This document shows positions 7,803-16,565 of a DNA stretch of 36,336 nucleotides, in pieces (the stretch's first letter is position 1; every line of letters begins with the position of its first letter). The translations under genes were made by a program, and so were the position numbers. The DNA lies in contig CALATR010000542.1 in NCBI GenBank assembly GCA_937891875.1, positions 1-36,336 of the forward strand, read 5' to 3'. Under the pieces are notes generated by a model that was not told the DNA's origin, searched no databases, and saw only the letters and a program-made list of their open reading frames with translations. This DNA is from an uncultured Pseudomonadota bacterium. GTDB lineage: Bacteria; Myxococcota_A; UBA796; GCA-2862545.

Positions 7803-8771
7803 CTACCTCGACGCCAGCTGATCCTGGAGCCTGACCTCGTCCGCGGCCCGGGTGCGCAGGCGCACGGACAGGGTGCGCGGCGCCGGGCGGCTCAGCATGC
7901 CGTTCGCGTCCGCGGCCAGGGCGATGGCCGTGTCCAGGTCGCCCTGGGACTCCGCCGCGACCGCGAGGTTGAACAGCGCCTTGCCCCGCTGCCGGGGGTT
8001 GCCGGTCGACGCGACGTGCTCCCAGTGCGCGGTCGCCCCGCTCCAGTCGCCCGCCTTCGCCGCCCGGATCCCGGCGCGCAGACCCCGATTCGTGCCCAGC
8101 AGTCGGCGGCTCTCGGCCCTCCAGGTCGGCGAGATGCGCGCGGCGTAGGCGAGCGCGGTGCCGTCCGCGATGTCGCTGGCCAGCTCGTTGTTGAGCACCA
8201 TGTCCAGCGCGGTCGAGCCCACGTTGACGCCGTTGCCGCCGGCGTACATCCGCTCGCTGTCGAGGATCGCGCCGTTCTCGGCGTCGTAGACCCTCCAGGT
8301 AGCGACCGCACCGGTCGAGCGCACCGCCCCGTTGGCGCCGCCGTCGGTGTCGAACGACTCCAGCGCGATGATCGCGTCACAGACGTTCAGGCACAGCTGG
8401 CGGGCGGCCCTGGCGCTCATCGCCTTGTCCCACAGGCTGGCCTCGACGGCCTTGCGCCCGACGGGCACGGACACCACCTCGAAGCGCGGCGAGGCGCGCA
8501 GCTGGTCGACCATGGTCTGCACCGCCTGGCGGGCCGCGTCGCGATCGGCGCGGATGCCCTCGCCGGTGACGGCAGCCTCCAGGGTGCCCAGCAGGGCCTG
8601 GCCCGCGTTGGCGGAGCCGCTCCGGTCGATGACTGCGACGCGGACGATGTCGCCGGGCAGGGGAGCCTCGGCGGGGTGCAGCACGTCGACCGTCACGCGG
8701 GCGGCCTGGGCTGCGGTGGACGTGGCCATGGCCACGGGGACGATCAGGGCAAGGGCGGTCAGGGTCCGCAT
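7803..8771 (-). CDS. DUF6340-like exported protein
   Basis: This 322-residue protein has a Sec signal peptide (cut probably after AAQA, near residue 23). Its middle part gathers an internal signal-like question (VAVIDRSGSANAG), then a region with paired Cys near 128-132 (LCLNVCDAIIALESFD). The C-terminal 120 residues show the DUF6340 pattern: ISPTW, then a helical A..AGDW..A...W motif and a TPR-like repeat (KALFNLAVAAESQGDLDTAI). The family is best known from Bacteroidota and has no established function; it is presumably periplasmic or outer-membrane associated. The ATG has a GGAGG site. It is 77 bases downstream of the lipoprotein gene. The family name rests on pattern memory. Confidence 0.65.
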   Translation of the reverse strand: MRTLTALALIVPVAMATSTAAQAARVTVDVLHPAEAPLPGDIVRVAVIDRSGSANAGQALLGTLEAAVTGEGIRADRDAARQAVQTMVDQLRASPRFEVVSVPVGRKAVEASLWDKAMSARAARQLCLNVCDAIIALESFDTDGGANGAVRSTGAVATWRVYDAENGAILDSERMYAGGNGVNVGSTALDMVLNNELASDIADGTALAYAARISPTWRAESRRLLGTNRGLRAGIRAAKAGDWSGATAHWEHVASTGNPRQRGKALFNLAVAAESQGDLDTAIALAADANGMLSRPAPRTLSVRLRTRAADEVRLQDQLASR

Positions 8772-8848
8772 GGCATCCTCCAGCTCTGCCCCTGCTGACG
8801 GCCGGGCTGGCGGGTCTCTTCGGCCCGTGGCATTCCGTGACCGATCGC

Positions 8849-9571
8849 CTACATCGCCGGCTGGTCCTTGTTCCCGCCGACCCCCTCGTCCGGCACCATC
8901 TCCCGCCTTCCGTCCGTGCAGTTCATGGCTGCGAACCCGGTCTTCGGGACGATCTCGCTATAGGTGCCCAGCTCCAGCGGCCAGGTGGTGTTGACCTGGT
9001 AGACCCAGTCGCCGACCTCCCGCACCAGCACGAAGTCGCCCTGGCGCACCCGGTCCTTGAGCTTCTTGCCGTCGGGCAGCTTCATGCCGCCGCCGACCAG
9101 CTCCTTGAGGGTCAGCTCGCGGGTGCCGACGACCACCATCTGACGTCCGCCGCCGGACATGGGCGAGTCGCTCACCTGCTCGTAGGTCCACTCGATGCTC
9201 GCGGGCTTGCGCTCGGGCTCCAGATCGTGCTCGGCCTTGGCCGTCACCACCGCGTCCTCGAGCGAGATGGCGCCACTGCCGGCGTCGCGGGGGTAGGCCC
9301 GCACGCGCACGTGCAGGCCGAGGTCGTGGCGGTAGCCCCACTCGACCTTGCGGAAGTCACCCTTGCGGCTCACCTCCGCGCCCAGGAACTCCCACTTCGG
9401 GGGCGGCAGCGTCTGGAAGCAGATCTCCGAGTCCTGCACGACGTAGACCGGGTGATCGGCGTCATCCCAGACCTTCACCTCGATCTCGCCGGCCCGGGAG
9501 GCGGGCTGGGGCGACTTCTTCTGGCAGCCCAGCAGGGCGAGTGCGGTCAGGGCGAGCAGGGACGTCCTCAT
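8849..9571 (-). CDS. Lipoprotein of unknown function
   Basis: The frame is open upstream, but the start is set at 9571 because the ATG there follows a GGAGGA site and opens a lipoprotein signal (MRTSLLALTALALLGC, Cys16). The mature chain is about 225 residues, mostly predicted beta with charged loops, including two Cys (near residues 50 and 216) that could pair. No domain was recognised. It lies 46 bases downstream of the CPBP fusion gene and 77 bases upstream of the DUF6340-like gene, so it may be part of the same transcript of envelope proteins. Confidence 0.75.
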   Translation of the reverse strand: MRTSLLALTALALLGCQKKSPQPASRAGEIEVKVWDDADHPVYVVQDSEICFQTLPPPKWEFLGAEVSRKGDFRKVEWGYRHDLGLHVRVRAYPRDAGSGAISLEDAVVTAKAEHDLEPERKPASIEWTYEQVSDSPMSGGGRQMVVVGTRELTLKELVGGGMKLPDGKKLKDRVRQGDFVLVREVGDWVYQVNTTWPLELGTYSEIVPKTGFAAMNCTDGRREMVPDEGVGGNKDQPAM

Positions 9572-9617
9572 GGGATTCCTCCGGGAGCAGGCGGTTCGTC
9601 GCGCCGAGCATGCCACG

Positions 9618-10751
9618 TCACAGGCGCAGGAGGGCGGACGCGTCGAGGATCTCGAGGCCAAAAACGCCGATGATCACGTGGGATACGCACGGACCGAGCA
9701 GGGAGCCGCTGCGGGCGTACATGGCGCCCCACAGCAGGCCGGCGACGAGGGTGATCGGCGGGAACAGCGGCGAGATGTGGGCGTGGCTGGCGGCAAAGAG
9801 CGAGCTCGACAGCACGACCGACCACAGGATGGGGTGCTTCCAGCCGGACATGAGGCGCTCCAGGCTGGACTGCAGCACCCCGCGGGCGATGAACTCCTGG
9901 ACCGGCACCAGCGCCACGTACACGGCGGCGAAGGCGATGCGGTCCCAGCCCACCGACAGGGTGGTCCACCCGGGTGCGATCACCGGTCCGAAGGCCGGCC
10001 AGAACGCCGCGACGACCGCCTTCAGCCCGGTGAGCGCGAGGCAGACGCCGAGGGACAACAGGACCGCCTCGACCCCATCCCGCACCCACCGACGCCCCAA
10101 GGTGAGGCCGAAGAAGGAGGCCGGCAGCGCGCTGTTCCAGGCCATGATCGCCACGACGACAGCAAACCCGGCGATGCCACCCGCCGAGAGGATGTTGCTC
10201 AACAGGTAGTTGTCGGTGTTCGACAGCATGATGCCGAGCGCGACCGTGTACAGGGCGAGCCCCGCCACCATGACCACGACGAAGCGCGCGATGCTGACCC
10301 GGGCGACCTGCGCCTCGAGCTCCCGGCGCAGGGCGGCGAGGGATCGCTCGTTCGCGCCCTCGACCCGGTCGCGCATGAGCCCCACCAGCTGCAGCCCGAG
10401 GGCGCCGAGCCAGGGACCCCCGTCGCGCTCCACGTCGACGATCATCACGGTGGCCTCGTCGTCCGCACGCACACAGGCGTTGCGCTGGCCGCCGGGCGCC
10501 AGGGCAGACTCCCCGACGACGAGCCCCGGACCGACCCCGTCCACGCGGCGCTCGACCTCACCATCGTGGAGGTAGATCCCCAGCGTTCCAGAGATCACCA
10601 CCGCGAACGTGGAGGCGGGATCACCCCGTCGGTACAGGGTCTCGCCCGCCGCGAGACGAGTCACGCCGGCGCGCTCGACGAGGGCTGTGAGGGCGGCGTC
10701 GGACAGGCTCCGCCCGACGGGGCTGTCTCGAATGGCACTGAGGGCGTCCAC
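9618..10751 (-). CDS. Cyclic nucleotide-binding domain fused to CPBP-family membrane protease
   Basis: This 377-residue protein couples an N-terminal cyclic nucleotide-binding fold (about 15-130) to a multi-helix membrane domain of the CPBP/Abi (CAAX protease-like) family (about 155-370). The sensor keeps the phosphate-binding cassette pattern, GESAL at 80-84 followed by RNA at 90-92. In the membrane part the usual EExxxR motif reads QEFIAR (285-290), FxxxH is present (Phe319, His323), and a third His is at 358. Family members are intramembrane glutamic proteases or inactive relatives. The change of the first Glu to Gln leaves activity in doubt. It is divergent from the beta-propeller gene, only 34 bases apart. 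Confidence 0.85.
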   Translation of the reverse strand: MDALSAIRDSPVGRSLSDAALTALVERAGVTRLAAGETLYRRGDPASTFAVVISGTLGIYLHDGEVERRVDGVGPGLVVGESALAPGGQRNACVRADDEATVMIVDVERDGGPWLGALGLQLVGLMRDRVEGANERSLAALRRELEAQVARVSIARFVVVMVAGLALYTVALGIMLSNTDNYLLSNILSAGGIAGFAVVVAIMAWNSALPASFFGLTLGRRWVRDGVEAVLLSLGVCLALTGLKAVVAAFWPAFGPVIAPGWTTLSVGWDRIAFAAVYVALVPVQEFIARGVLQSSLERLMSGWKHPILWSVVLSSSLFAASHAHISPLFPPITLVAGLLWGAMYARSGSLLGPCVSHVIIGVFGLEILDASALLRL

Positions 10752-10785
10752 GCCGGTACTATGCCACCCCGCTCCCGGAGGATGG

Positions 10786-11870
10786 ATGGGCTTGCCGGAG
10801 CGTGACGTTGCAGCACCCAGGTCGGGAGGTGGCCGCCGACCGGACCAGGCGCTCGGGGTGCTGCACGCGGAGCATCGCTTCGCCGCCCTGCCCCCCGCGA
10901 CCCGCTTCGTCGAGTCTGCCTGCCACCACCCCGGCGTGTCCGCCCACCTCGTCTACATCCCCGTCACTGCCGAGTTCGACGAGGAGCAGGACGGCCTGTA
11001 CGCCCTGGACCTGCGCGACCTCGCCCTCACCCGCGTGTGCGCCCTCGACCCCGGCGGCCACTACTTCGGCAGTGCGCTCGGCGCGGATGGCACCTGCTAC
11101 GTCTGTGTCGGCAACCGCGGCACCGTGCTCGCCGTGTCGGTGCGCGAGCGCACGCCCGAGGCACGGGTGGTGGCGCGACTGCCGGCCGGCGTCCAGCCCA
11201 ACGACGTCACCATCGACACACGGGGCCGGGTCCTCGTGTGCGCCAACCACCAGCGCTTCGATCTCGGGACCGCCCGGGGCCGGTGCTCGACACCCTGCGG
11301 ATCGCCGGCTTCGGTGGGGGAACCCTGTTTGTCGTGGACCCCACCGCCGGCCCGCCCACCGCGCTCGTGTCCGGCCTCGGCGTGCTCGCGGGGGTCGCGG
11401 CTCACGAGGCCGACGGCGCGGTGTGGATGTCGGAGCTCACCGACCTGGTCCGCGTCCCGGTCGACGACCCCGCTGGGTGGACCCGCCACCATCCCTTCGA
11501 CCCCCGCCTGTTCGCCGACAACCTCGTGTGCGCCGGCAACGAGCTGCTCTTCCCCTACTACCGGGTCGTCTCCCGCATCGAGGCCATGACGCTTCGAACG
11601 CCGATCCTCGCCCGACTCGCCTACCGGCTGGCTCGCCTCCTCCCCGCGTCCTGGTTCGGCTCGGCCGCCCCCGGCCAGGCGCCCGACCGCTTCGACCAGC
11701 CCTGCTTCGGCCGCTTCGATCCCACCACCGGCCGGATCACGTCCGCCCGGCTGGAGGCCCACCGGGAGGGCTTCGACGGCCACTGCACCCACGTCGAGGC
11801 CGCAGGCGACCACCTCGTCTTCATCAACTACCTGGCGCGCGAGGTCCTCGTCGCAACACCGTCACGCTGA
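10786..11870 (+). pseudogene. SMP-30/strictosidine-synthase-like beta-propeller, frameshifted
   Basis: Two overlapping plus-strand frames encode one protein. The first (to about 11280) gives a propeller-like chain through PNDVTIDTRGRVLVCANHQRF. The second resumes with PVLDTLRIAGFGGGTLFVVDP and runs to 11870. Adding one C within the GGGGCC at about 11273-11278 would join them. The repeated strand-Asp-Gly pattern is typical of SMP-30/gluconolactonase or strictosidine synthase-like propellers, probably a metal-dependent hydrolase. The start is uncertain: ATG 10786 follows GGAGG, while GTG 10936 begins at the first propeller strand. It ends 9 bases inside the convergent radical SAM gene. It may be decayed, or the base may be lost in assembly. 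Confidence 0.7.
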
Positions 11871-12983
11871 TCCCGGTGCCGCCTGGCCGTTCCTGGCGCC
11901 GCAGGCGTGCGGGCCGGCGTGGTCGCGCAGGGTCTGCTCGAACAGGTTGGGCGGCAGGTACTGGCACATGGCGCACGCGTCGGGCACCTCGCCGTCGAGC
12001 ATCTGGCGCACAGCGGCGCGCACGTCTGTGACCGGGTCTTCGCAGTCGACGGTGTGCCGCTCGCCGCAGAACGCGGTGGTGCCATCCCAGCGGTAGTAGA
12101 GGAAGCGGGCCTTGTCACAGCTGGCCTTGGTGCTTCGGCTGTAGAACTCGCGGTTGGTCAGGCAGATCGCGTGGGTCTCCCGCGAGTACGGGAAGACCTT
12201 GGGCAGGTCGAGGATCATGTCCTGGTCGATGCCCGCGCGCTGGTACCAGCTGGAGTAGTCGCGCTCCTCGCTTCCGGGCATGGCGAGTGCGGTGGGCACG
12301 ATGATGTCGGGGCGCAGCAGGCGGTCGACCTCGCGCAGGCGCTCGGGGAACTCGTGCAGGTCGGACGCGTGCACGACGCCGTGCACCGCGAGCACGGTCG
12401 GGTAGTTGCCGGCGTTGCGCTCCTCGACCATCGCCTGGAAGTTGCGCACGACCTTGTCGTAGCGGAGCCCCTTGCGCGACGCCTCCATCTTCTCCTTGCT
12501 CTGGAAGTCGAAGGACAGGTAGAGCAGATCGAAGTGGTTCTCCAGGATGATCCTTCGGTTCTTTGCGTTCCAGGCCGAGCCGTTGCTGAAGGCGAGCAGG
12601 TAGAGGTTCCGCCGCTTCGCCTCCTTGATCATCTCCTCGAACTGGGGATGCAGGAAGGGCTCGCCCTGGCCCTGGATGTGGAGCACCAGCTGGGTCGCTG
12701 CGTGGCGGTCCAGGATGTCGACGAAGGTGTCCATCGTCATGTCGCCGAGCGGCTTGTCGCGCTCGGGCATCATGTGGTGGATGCAGTAGCGGCACTTGAA
12801 GTTGCACCGCGAGGTGACCTCGACCTGCAGGGCGATCGGGTGGGCGTGGTGCAGGGGATCGGCGAAGAGGAAGCGCCGCAGCGAGCGAGGGTGTCGCAGC
12901 ATGTGCATGTGCCGGTAGAGCCGGCGATCCCAGATGAGGCGAGCCACGCGTCGGGTCAGCATGGCGCGATCGCGCAGGCTCAT
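11862..12983 (-). CDS. Radical SAM protein with SPASM-like C-terminus
   Basis: This 373-residue enzyme has the 4Fe-4S motif CNFKCRYC (Cys60, 64, 67) that binds S-adenosylmethionine, followed by a TIM-barrel-like core with the QGQGEPFLHPQ motif near residue 100. The C-terminus has further Cys (in CDKARF, FCGE, VDC, CAMC and HACG), suggesting an auxiliary cluster as in SPASM-type maturases. Substrate is unknown; relatives modify peptides or metabolites, and no precursor peptide gene is seen nearby. The start at 12983 is chosen because a CTGGAG site precedes it and the longer frame adds a non-conserved Pro-rich leader. Its end overlaps the convergent beta-propeller gene by 9 bases. Confidence 0.9.
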   Translation of the reverse strand: MSLRDRAMLTRRVARLIWDRRLYRHMHMLRHPRSLRRFLFADPLHHAHPIALQVEVTSRCNFKCRYCIHHMMPERDKPLGDMTMDTFVDILDRHAATQLVLHIQGQGEPFLHPQFEEMIKEAKRRNLYLLAFSNGSAWNAKNRRIILENHFDLLYLSFDFQSKEKMEASRKGLRYDKVVRNFQAMVEERNAGNYPTVLAVHGVVHASDLHEFPERLREVDRLLRPDIIVPTALAMPGSEERDYSSWYQRAGIDQDMILDLPKVFPYSRETHAICLTNREFYSRSTKASCDKARFLYYRWDGTTAFCGERHTVDCEDPVTDVRAAVRQMLDGEVPDACAMCQYLPPNLFEQTLRDHAGPHACGARNGQAAPGSA

Positions 12984-13102
12984 CGGGCAGCTCCAGGGGG
13001 GGGTGGGCGAGAACGCCCAGCTCGGCGGGGGCCCGTTCTGTACCACACGGGCCGCCTGCAGTATGACGGTCCTGCCGCAAAGCGCGCGGCGGAGGTAGCA
13101 AG

Positions 13103-13864
13103 ATGGGTCGCCGGATCGCCCACGCCTGGGGCCGACGTCAGCTCGCCGGGCTGTGGTACAGCGCCATCGCCGTCGCTGCGCTGGTCGTCATCGTCCCCCT
13201 GGCCACGTGCGGGGGCTGCGTCGGCTCGATGAGCCTGGGCGAGGTCGGCTTCGCCCTCGGCTTCGTCCTCACCTTCGGCCTGCTCGTCTGCGCCGTGCTC
13301 GCCGGGATCGTTGCCTGGGGCCTGCTGCGCGGCCGCAGTCGTGCCGCTCGCCTCGATGCCCTGTTCGCCGAGCTCGGTACGATCTCGCCAAGCGGAGGTG
13401 GGCTGGGCAGCCGCGCCTGGGAGGGCCGACTCCCGAGCGGTCGCCCCCTGTACGCCCGACTGGACCGTGGTCCCGCGCTCGTGCTGCGGGTCGGGGCGGA
13501 CGTGCGCACCCGGGCCGCGTTCGGGGCCGACAGTGCGCTCGGACGGGGGGCCGCGCGGGCGCTCGGTCGGGAGCTCGCGCCTGTGCCCGGGCACGACCAC
13601 CTGGTGGGCGGAGGGCGGGAGCCCGCCTTCGTGCAGACCCTCGCATCCGCGCCGGGCAGCGGCGAGGCGCTGGCGACGCTGCTCACAGCACCCTCGCCTC
13701 AGCTGCGGAGCGTCACCGTCGCGCCCGGCTCGGTGGCGGCCGACCTCCGCTATCTACCGCTTCGAAGCATCACGATCGAGGATCTCACCGCATGGACCCA
13801 AGCGCTGGCCGTGCTCGCGGACCACGCGGAGTCCGTGCCGGTCGCGGACCCCCTCGACGGGTAG
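13103..13864 (+). CDS. Two-segment membrane protein of unknown function
   Basis: This 253-residue protein starts behind a GGAGG site (13089-13093). Two hydrophobic segments (about 16-38 and 46-75) flank a short CGGC-containing loop, and a soluble C-terminal domain of about 175 residues follows, probably cytoplasmic. That domain is Ala/Gly/Leu-rich with alternating strands and helices and shows no recognised motif. The gene stands alone: the radical SAM gene is divergent and the glucanase gene is convergent 29 bases away. Function is unknown. Confidence 0.75.
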   Translation: MGRRIAHAWGRRQLAGLWYSAIAVAALVVIVPLATCGGCVGSMSLGEVGFALGFVLTFGLLVCAVLAGIVAWGLLRGRSRAARLDALFAELGTISPSGGGLGSRAWEGRLPSGRPLYARLDRGPALVLRVGADVRTRAAFGADSALGRGAARALGRELAPVPGHDHLVGGGREPAFVQTLASAPGSGEALATLLTAPSPQLRSVTVAPGSVAADLRYLPLRSITIEDLTAWTQALAVLADHAESVPVADPLDG

Positions 13865-13893
13865 CGCCAGGGCGTCCGGCGGGCCCGGTTGTA

Positions 13894-15045
13894 TCACTCG
13901 TAGATCCGCACCCAGTCCACTTCCATCACCGCCTCGTCGAAGCTGGCGGGTACGTCGCCGCCCAGGTTGCCGCCGACGGCGACGTTGAGCAGCAGGTAGT
14001 GCGGGTTGTCGTAGGGCCGGCCCGCGTCGTTGGGCATCGACCAGACGAGGTCGTCGTCGACGAACACCTCGAGGCGCTCCGCGTCCCACTCCAGCGCGTA
14101 GACGTGAAACGCCGTCGTGGAGGTGGGCACGCGCAGCTCGCCGCCCTCGTGGGCGTACTCGCCGGTGCGGGTGTCGGCCCAGTGGAAGTGGGCGATGGTG
14201 TGCTGCTTGTCCCAGCCCACCTGCTCCAGGATGTCGACCTCGCCGCACGCGGGCCAGCCGACGTTGCCGTAGGTGGTGCCGAAGGGGTTGCCGAGCTCGT
14301 TCACGTTGGCGCCGAGCGTCCAGATCGCCGGCCACGCCCCCGCCGCAGACGGCAGCTTCGCGCGGACCTCCACCCGGCCATAGGCAAAGGCGAACCTGGC
14401 GTTCAGTCGGGCAGACGTGAAGTCGCGCGCCGAGCCCTCGACGGTGTAGCGCTCCCGCCGGGCCCGGATCTTCAGCGTGCCGTCGCTCACCCAGGCGTTG
14501 TCGAGCCGCTCGGTGTAGTGCTGCAGCTCGCCGTTGAACCACCCGCCGTCCAGGGGCGGCCGGTGCTGGGCCAGCCACTTCGACGGGTCGACGGCGCCGT
14601 CCCGGTCGAACTCGTCCGCGAAGATCAGCCGCCGACCGTCCGATCCGACCTGCACCTTCATCGTGCGCTCCTCCCGCGCCGAGGCGCCGTCCGCGGCGAA
14701 GGCCAGCACTGCGAAGGTGTGATCGAGCAGCCCCTCCTCGGTCAGGGTCACCTCCAGCACGCCGTCCTCCCGCTCGACCGGCGCGCTGCCCTCGACGAGA
14801 AACACGTAACGGACGGCATCGTCAGCGCTGGCGGTGAGCCGCACCCGGCCGGAGCCGTCCCCGTGGGGGTTGAGCTCGTCCGCGCCCAGCGCCTCGGCCT
14901 CGAACGTCAGATCTGCAAGGGGCAACGCCGGCTCTCCACTGTCACCCGTGTCCGTCCCGCGCCACACGTCGCCGTCGGTGTCGTCGGTCTGCACGCCGGC
15001 ACAAGCGACCAGCAGGAGGCAGGGCACGGTGGCGCGGAGCGGCAT
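13894..15045 (-). CDS. GH16 family glycoside hydrolase (beta-glucanase) lipoprotein
   Basis: This 383-residue enzyme has a lipobox LVAC (Cys15), a short Asp/Thr-rich linker and an N-terminal beta domain of about 90 residues. The GH16 jellyroll runs from about residue 138 (LIFADEFDRDG) to the end (EVDWVRIYE). The catalytic motif GEVDILE has nucleophile Glu269, helper Asp271 and acid/base Glu274. The overall pattern (NGELQHYTER, GAWPAIWTLG, HFHWADTRTG) fits laminarinase-type endo-beta-1,3-glucanases that cut fungal, algal or bacterial beta-glucans. As a lipoprotein it should be held at the outer membrane. The ATG has a GAGGGA site. Exact linkage specificity cannot be read from the sequence. Confidence 0.93.
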   Translation of the reverse strand: MPLRATVPCLLLVACAGVQTDDTDGDVWRGTDTGDSGEPALPLADLTFEAEALGADELNPHGDGSGRVRLTASADDAVRYVFLVEGSAPVEREDGVLEVTLTEEGLLDHTFAVLAFAADGASAREERTMKVQVGSDGRRLIFADEFDRDGAVDPSKWLAQHRPPLDGGWFNGELQHYTERLDNAWVSDGTLKIRARRERYTVEGSARDFTSARLNARFAFAYGRVEVRAKLPSAAGAWPAIWTLGANVNELGNPFGTTYGNVGWPACGEVDILEQVGWDKQHTIAHFHWADTRTGEYAHEGGELRVPTSTTAFHVYALEWDAERLEVFVDDDLVWSMPNDAGRPYDNPHYLLLNVAVGGNLGGDVPASFDEAVMEVDWVRIYE

Positions 15046-15094
15046 GATCCCTCGGGGAAGGGTTCGACGTAGCCCGGCGGAGAGGACGACGCGC

Positions 15095-16548
15095 CTACCC
15101 GCAGTCCGCCGAGTCGGCGCTCCCCTGCCCTTCCGCCGGGACTCCCGAGCGCCGGATCCGGATCACCGACCCCGGCACCGCCTCCGTCGCCCAGGAGGTG
15201 TGCCAGCCGTCGGGGATCTCGGGCTGAATCCGTACTGGCACTGGGGATTCGGCCGAACCGCCAGTCACGGCTGCATCAACCTGTCGCCGCGAGACGCGAG
15301 GAACGTGTGGGAGGCCGCGTGCAGGGCGTACGCGGGGCGCCAGTGCATGGTCCAGGGCACGTCCTCGACGTAGTACGCGTCGGCGGCGCCGGGCCGGGAG
15401 CGCATCGTGCGGGTCGCCATCTTGTCCGTGACCCGCCAGGTGCCCCTGGGCGTGCCCATCGGCGCGGCGCCGGTCGAGACGACGGTCCAGTAGACCAGCC
15501 GATCGCCGCGGTAGAGCTGGAGCACCTGCTGGTCCAGCTCGACGTCGATCCAGAGCTCGTCGTCCCCCACCTCCAGCGGGCGGTCCGGCGCGGGCATGGG
15601 GTGGCGCAGGGAGCGACGATCGTCGAGGTAGCCGTCCACGCCGGGGCCGAGCGCGTCGATCAACGCCCACCACCGCCCATCGCCGACCGGCTGGCTGCGG
15701 ATGACGACCGGGGTGTGGTACGGCAGCACCGCGCCGATCTCCGCGTCCTCGTCGGGAGCGACGCGCACCTGGGCCCCCTCGTAGGCGACCGTGAGGCCGG
15801 GCCACTGTCCCTCGGGGAGCGGGTCGGCCTGGAGGTCGCGGCCGACGAGGCGGCTCACCGGGTAGAGGTAGACGTCGTCGAGGGCGGCGACCTTGCCGTC
15901 GCTCCGCAGCAGGACCGGCCCGCGCTCGGTCTGCACCACCTCGACGAAGCGGTACTTGTTCCCCGCCCCGCCCTCCAGGTGGCCGACCGGCGGATCCCCG
16001 GCGTTCCAGGCAGTGAGATCGGCATACAGGCGGCCCTGGAAGCGACGCCAGCGCTTGGCGTAGAAGGCGGGCACGAGGGCGACGGGCTCGCTCGCGTCGT
16101 ACTCACCGGTCTGCAGGTAGTGCTCGAACTCGGCGGGCTCGGGCGGATCGTAGGTGACCAGCGGGGGCTGGGCGACGGGGGCCTCGGTGCCGGGGACCGC
16201 GTGATCGAGGCAGGCGAAGCCGTGGGCAGGCAGGCGGGCCCAGCCGGCGGCGCAGTCGGGGCCGTCGACCCGCTCGAGCACCTCGAAGGCACTACCCGCG
16301 CGGATGAGCCCCCGGCGGGCGGCATCCGAAGCGGGCCCGCTCAGGACCTTCACGTCGCGCTCGGCGACGAAGAAGGTGCGCGGTGCCGGGTCGGTGTCGT
16401 CGCTGTCGGCCTCGCCGGAGGGAGGCGCCACGGCAGCGACCTCCACGGGCGCCTCGGGGCTCGCCGTGGTCTCGGACGGCCCCGCGGGCGCGGACGGGGC
16501 GCAGCCTGCCAGCAGGCCCAGCAGCACGGGGATCGCAGCGGTTCGCAT
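15095..16548 (-). pseudogene. L,D-transpeptidase (YkuD) lipoprotein with catalytic block in reverse orientation
   Basis: The minus-strand frame from 16548 gives a lipoprotein (lipobox LAGC, Cys15), two SH3-like regions and the first half of a YkuD domain, ending in VEDVPWTMHWRPAYALHAA. It then hits a false stop at 15265. The expected active-site block is present on the plus strand at about 15233-15313, reading YWHWGFGRTASHGCINLSPR and DARNVWE. The minus strand resumes in another frame with PEIPDGWHTSWATEAVPG and stops at 15095. Flipping the ~80-base block and adding one base rebuilds a complete family-typical enzyme, which would form 3-3 peptidoglycan cross-links or attach proteins to the wall. 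As read, it lacks the catalytic Cys. It starts 17 bases after the M1-like peptidase gene. Confidence 0.85.
15232..15313 (+). other. Inverted segment carrying the YkuD SHGCIN active site
   Basis: This segment of about 80 bases encodes, on the plus strand, the catalytic Cys motif that the surrounding minus-strand L,D-transpeptidase gene lacks. No long inverted repeats of an invertase type flank it. A short GAATCC (15226-15231) / GGATTC (15245-15250) pair lies at its left end. Rejoining the gene needs one further base. Confidence 0.8.
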
Positions 16549-16565
16549 CGCCTGCGCCTATCCCG

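Noticed and set aside
15232..15313. Independent small plus-strand gene carrying SHGCIN
   Set aside because: The block has no start, no ribosome site and no rest of a YkuD domain around it on the plus strand; it fits the gap in the minus-strand gene exactly.
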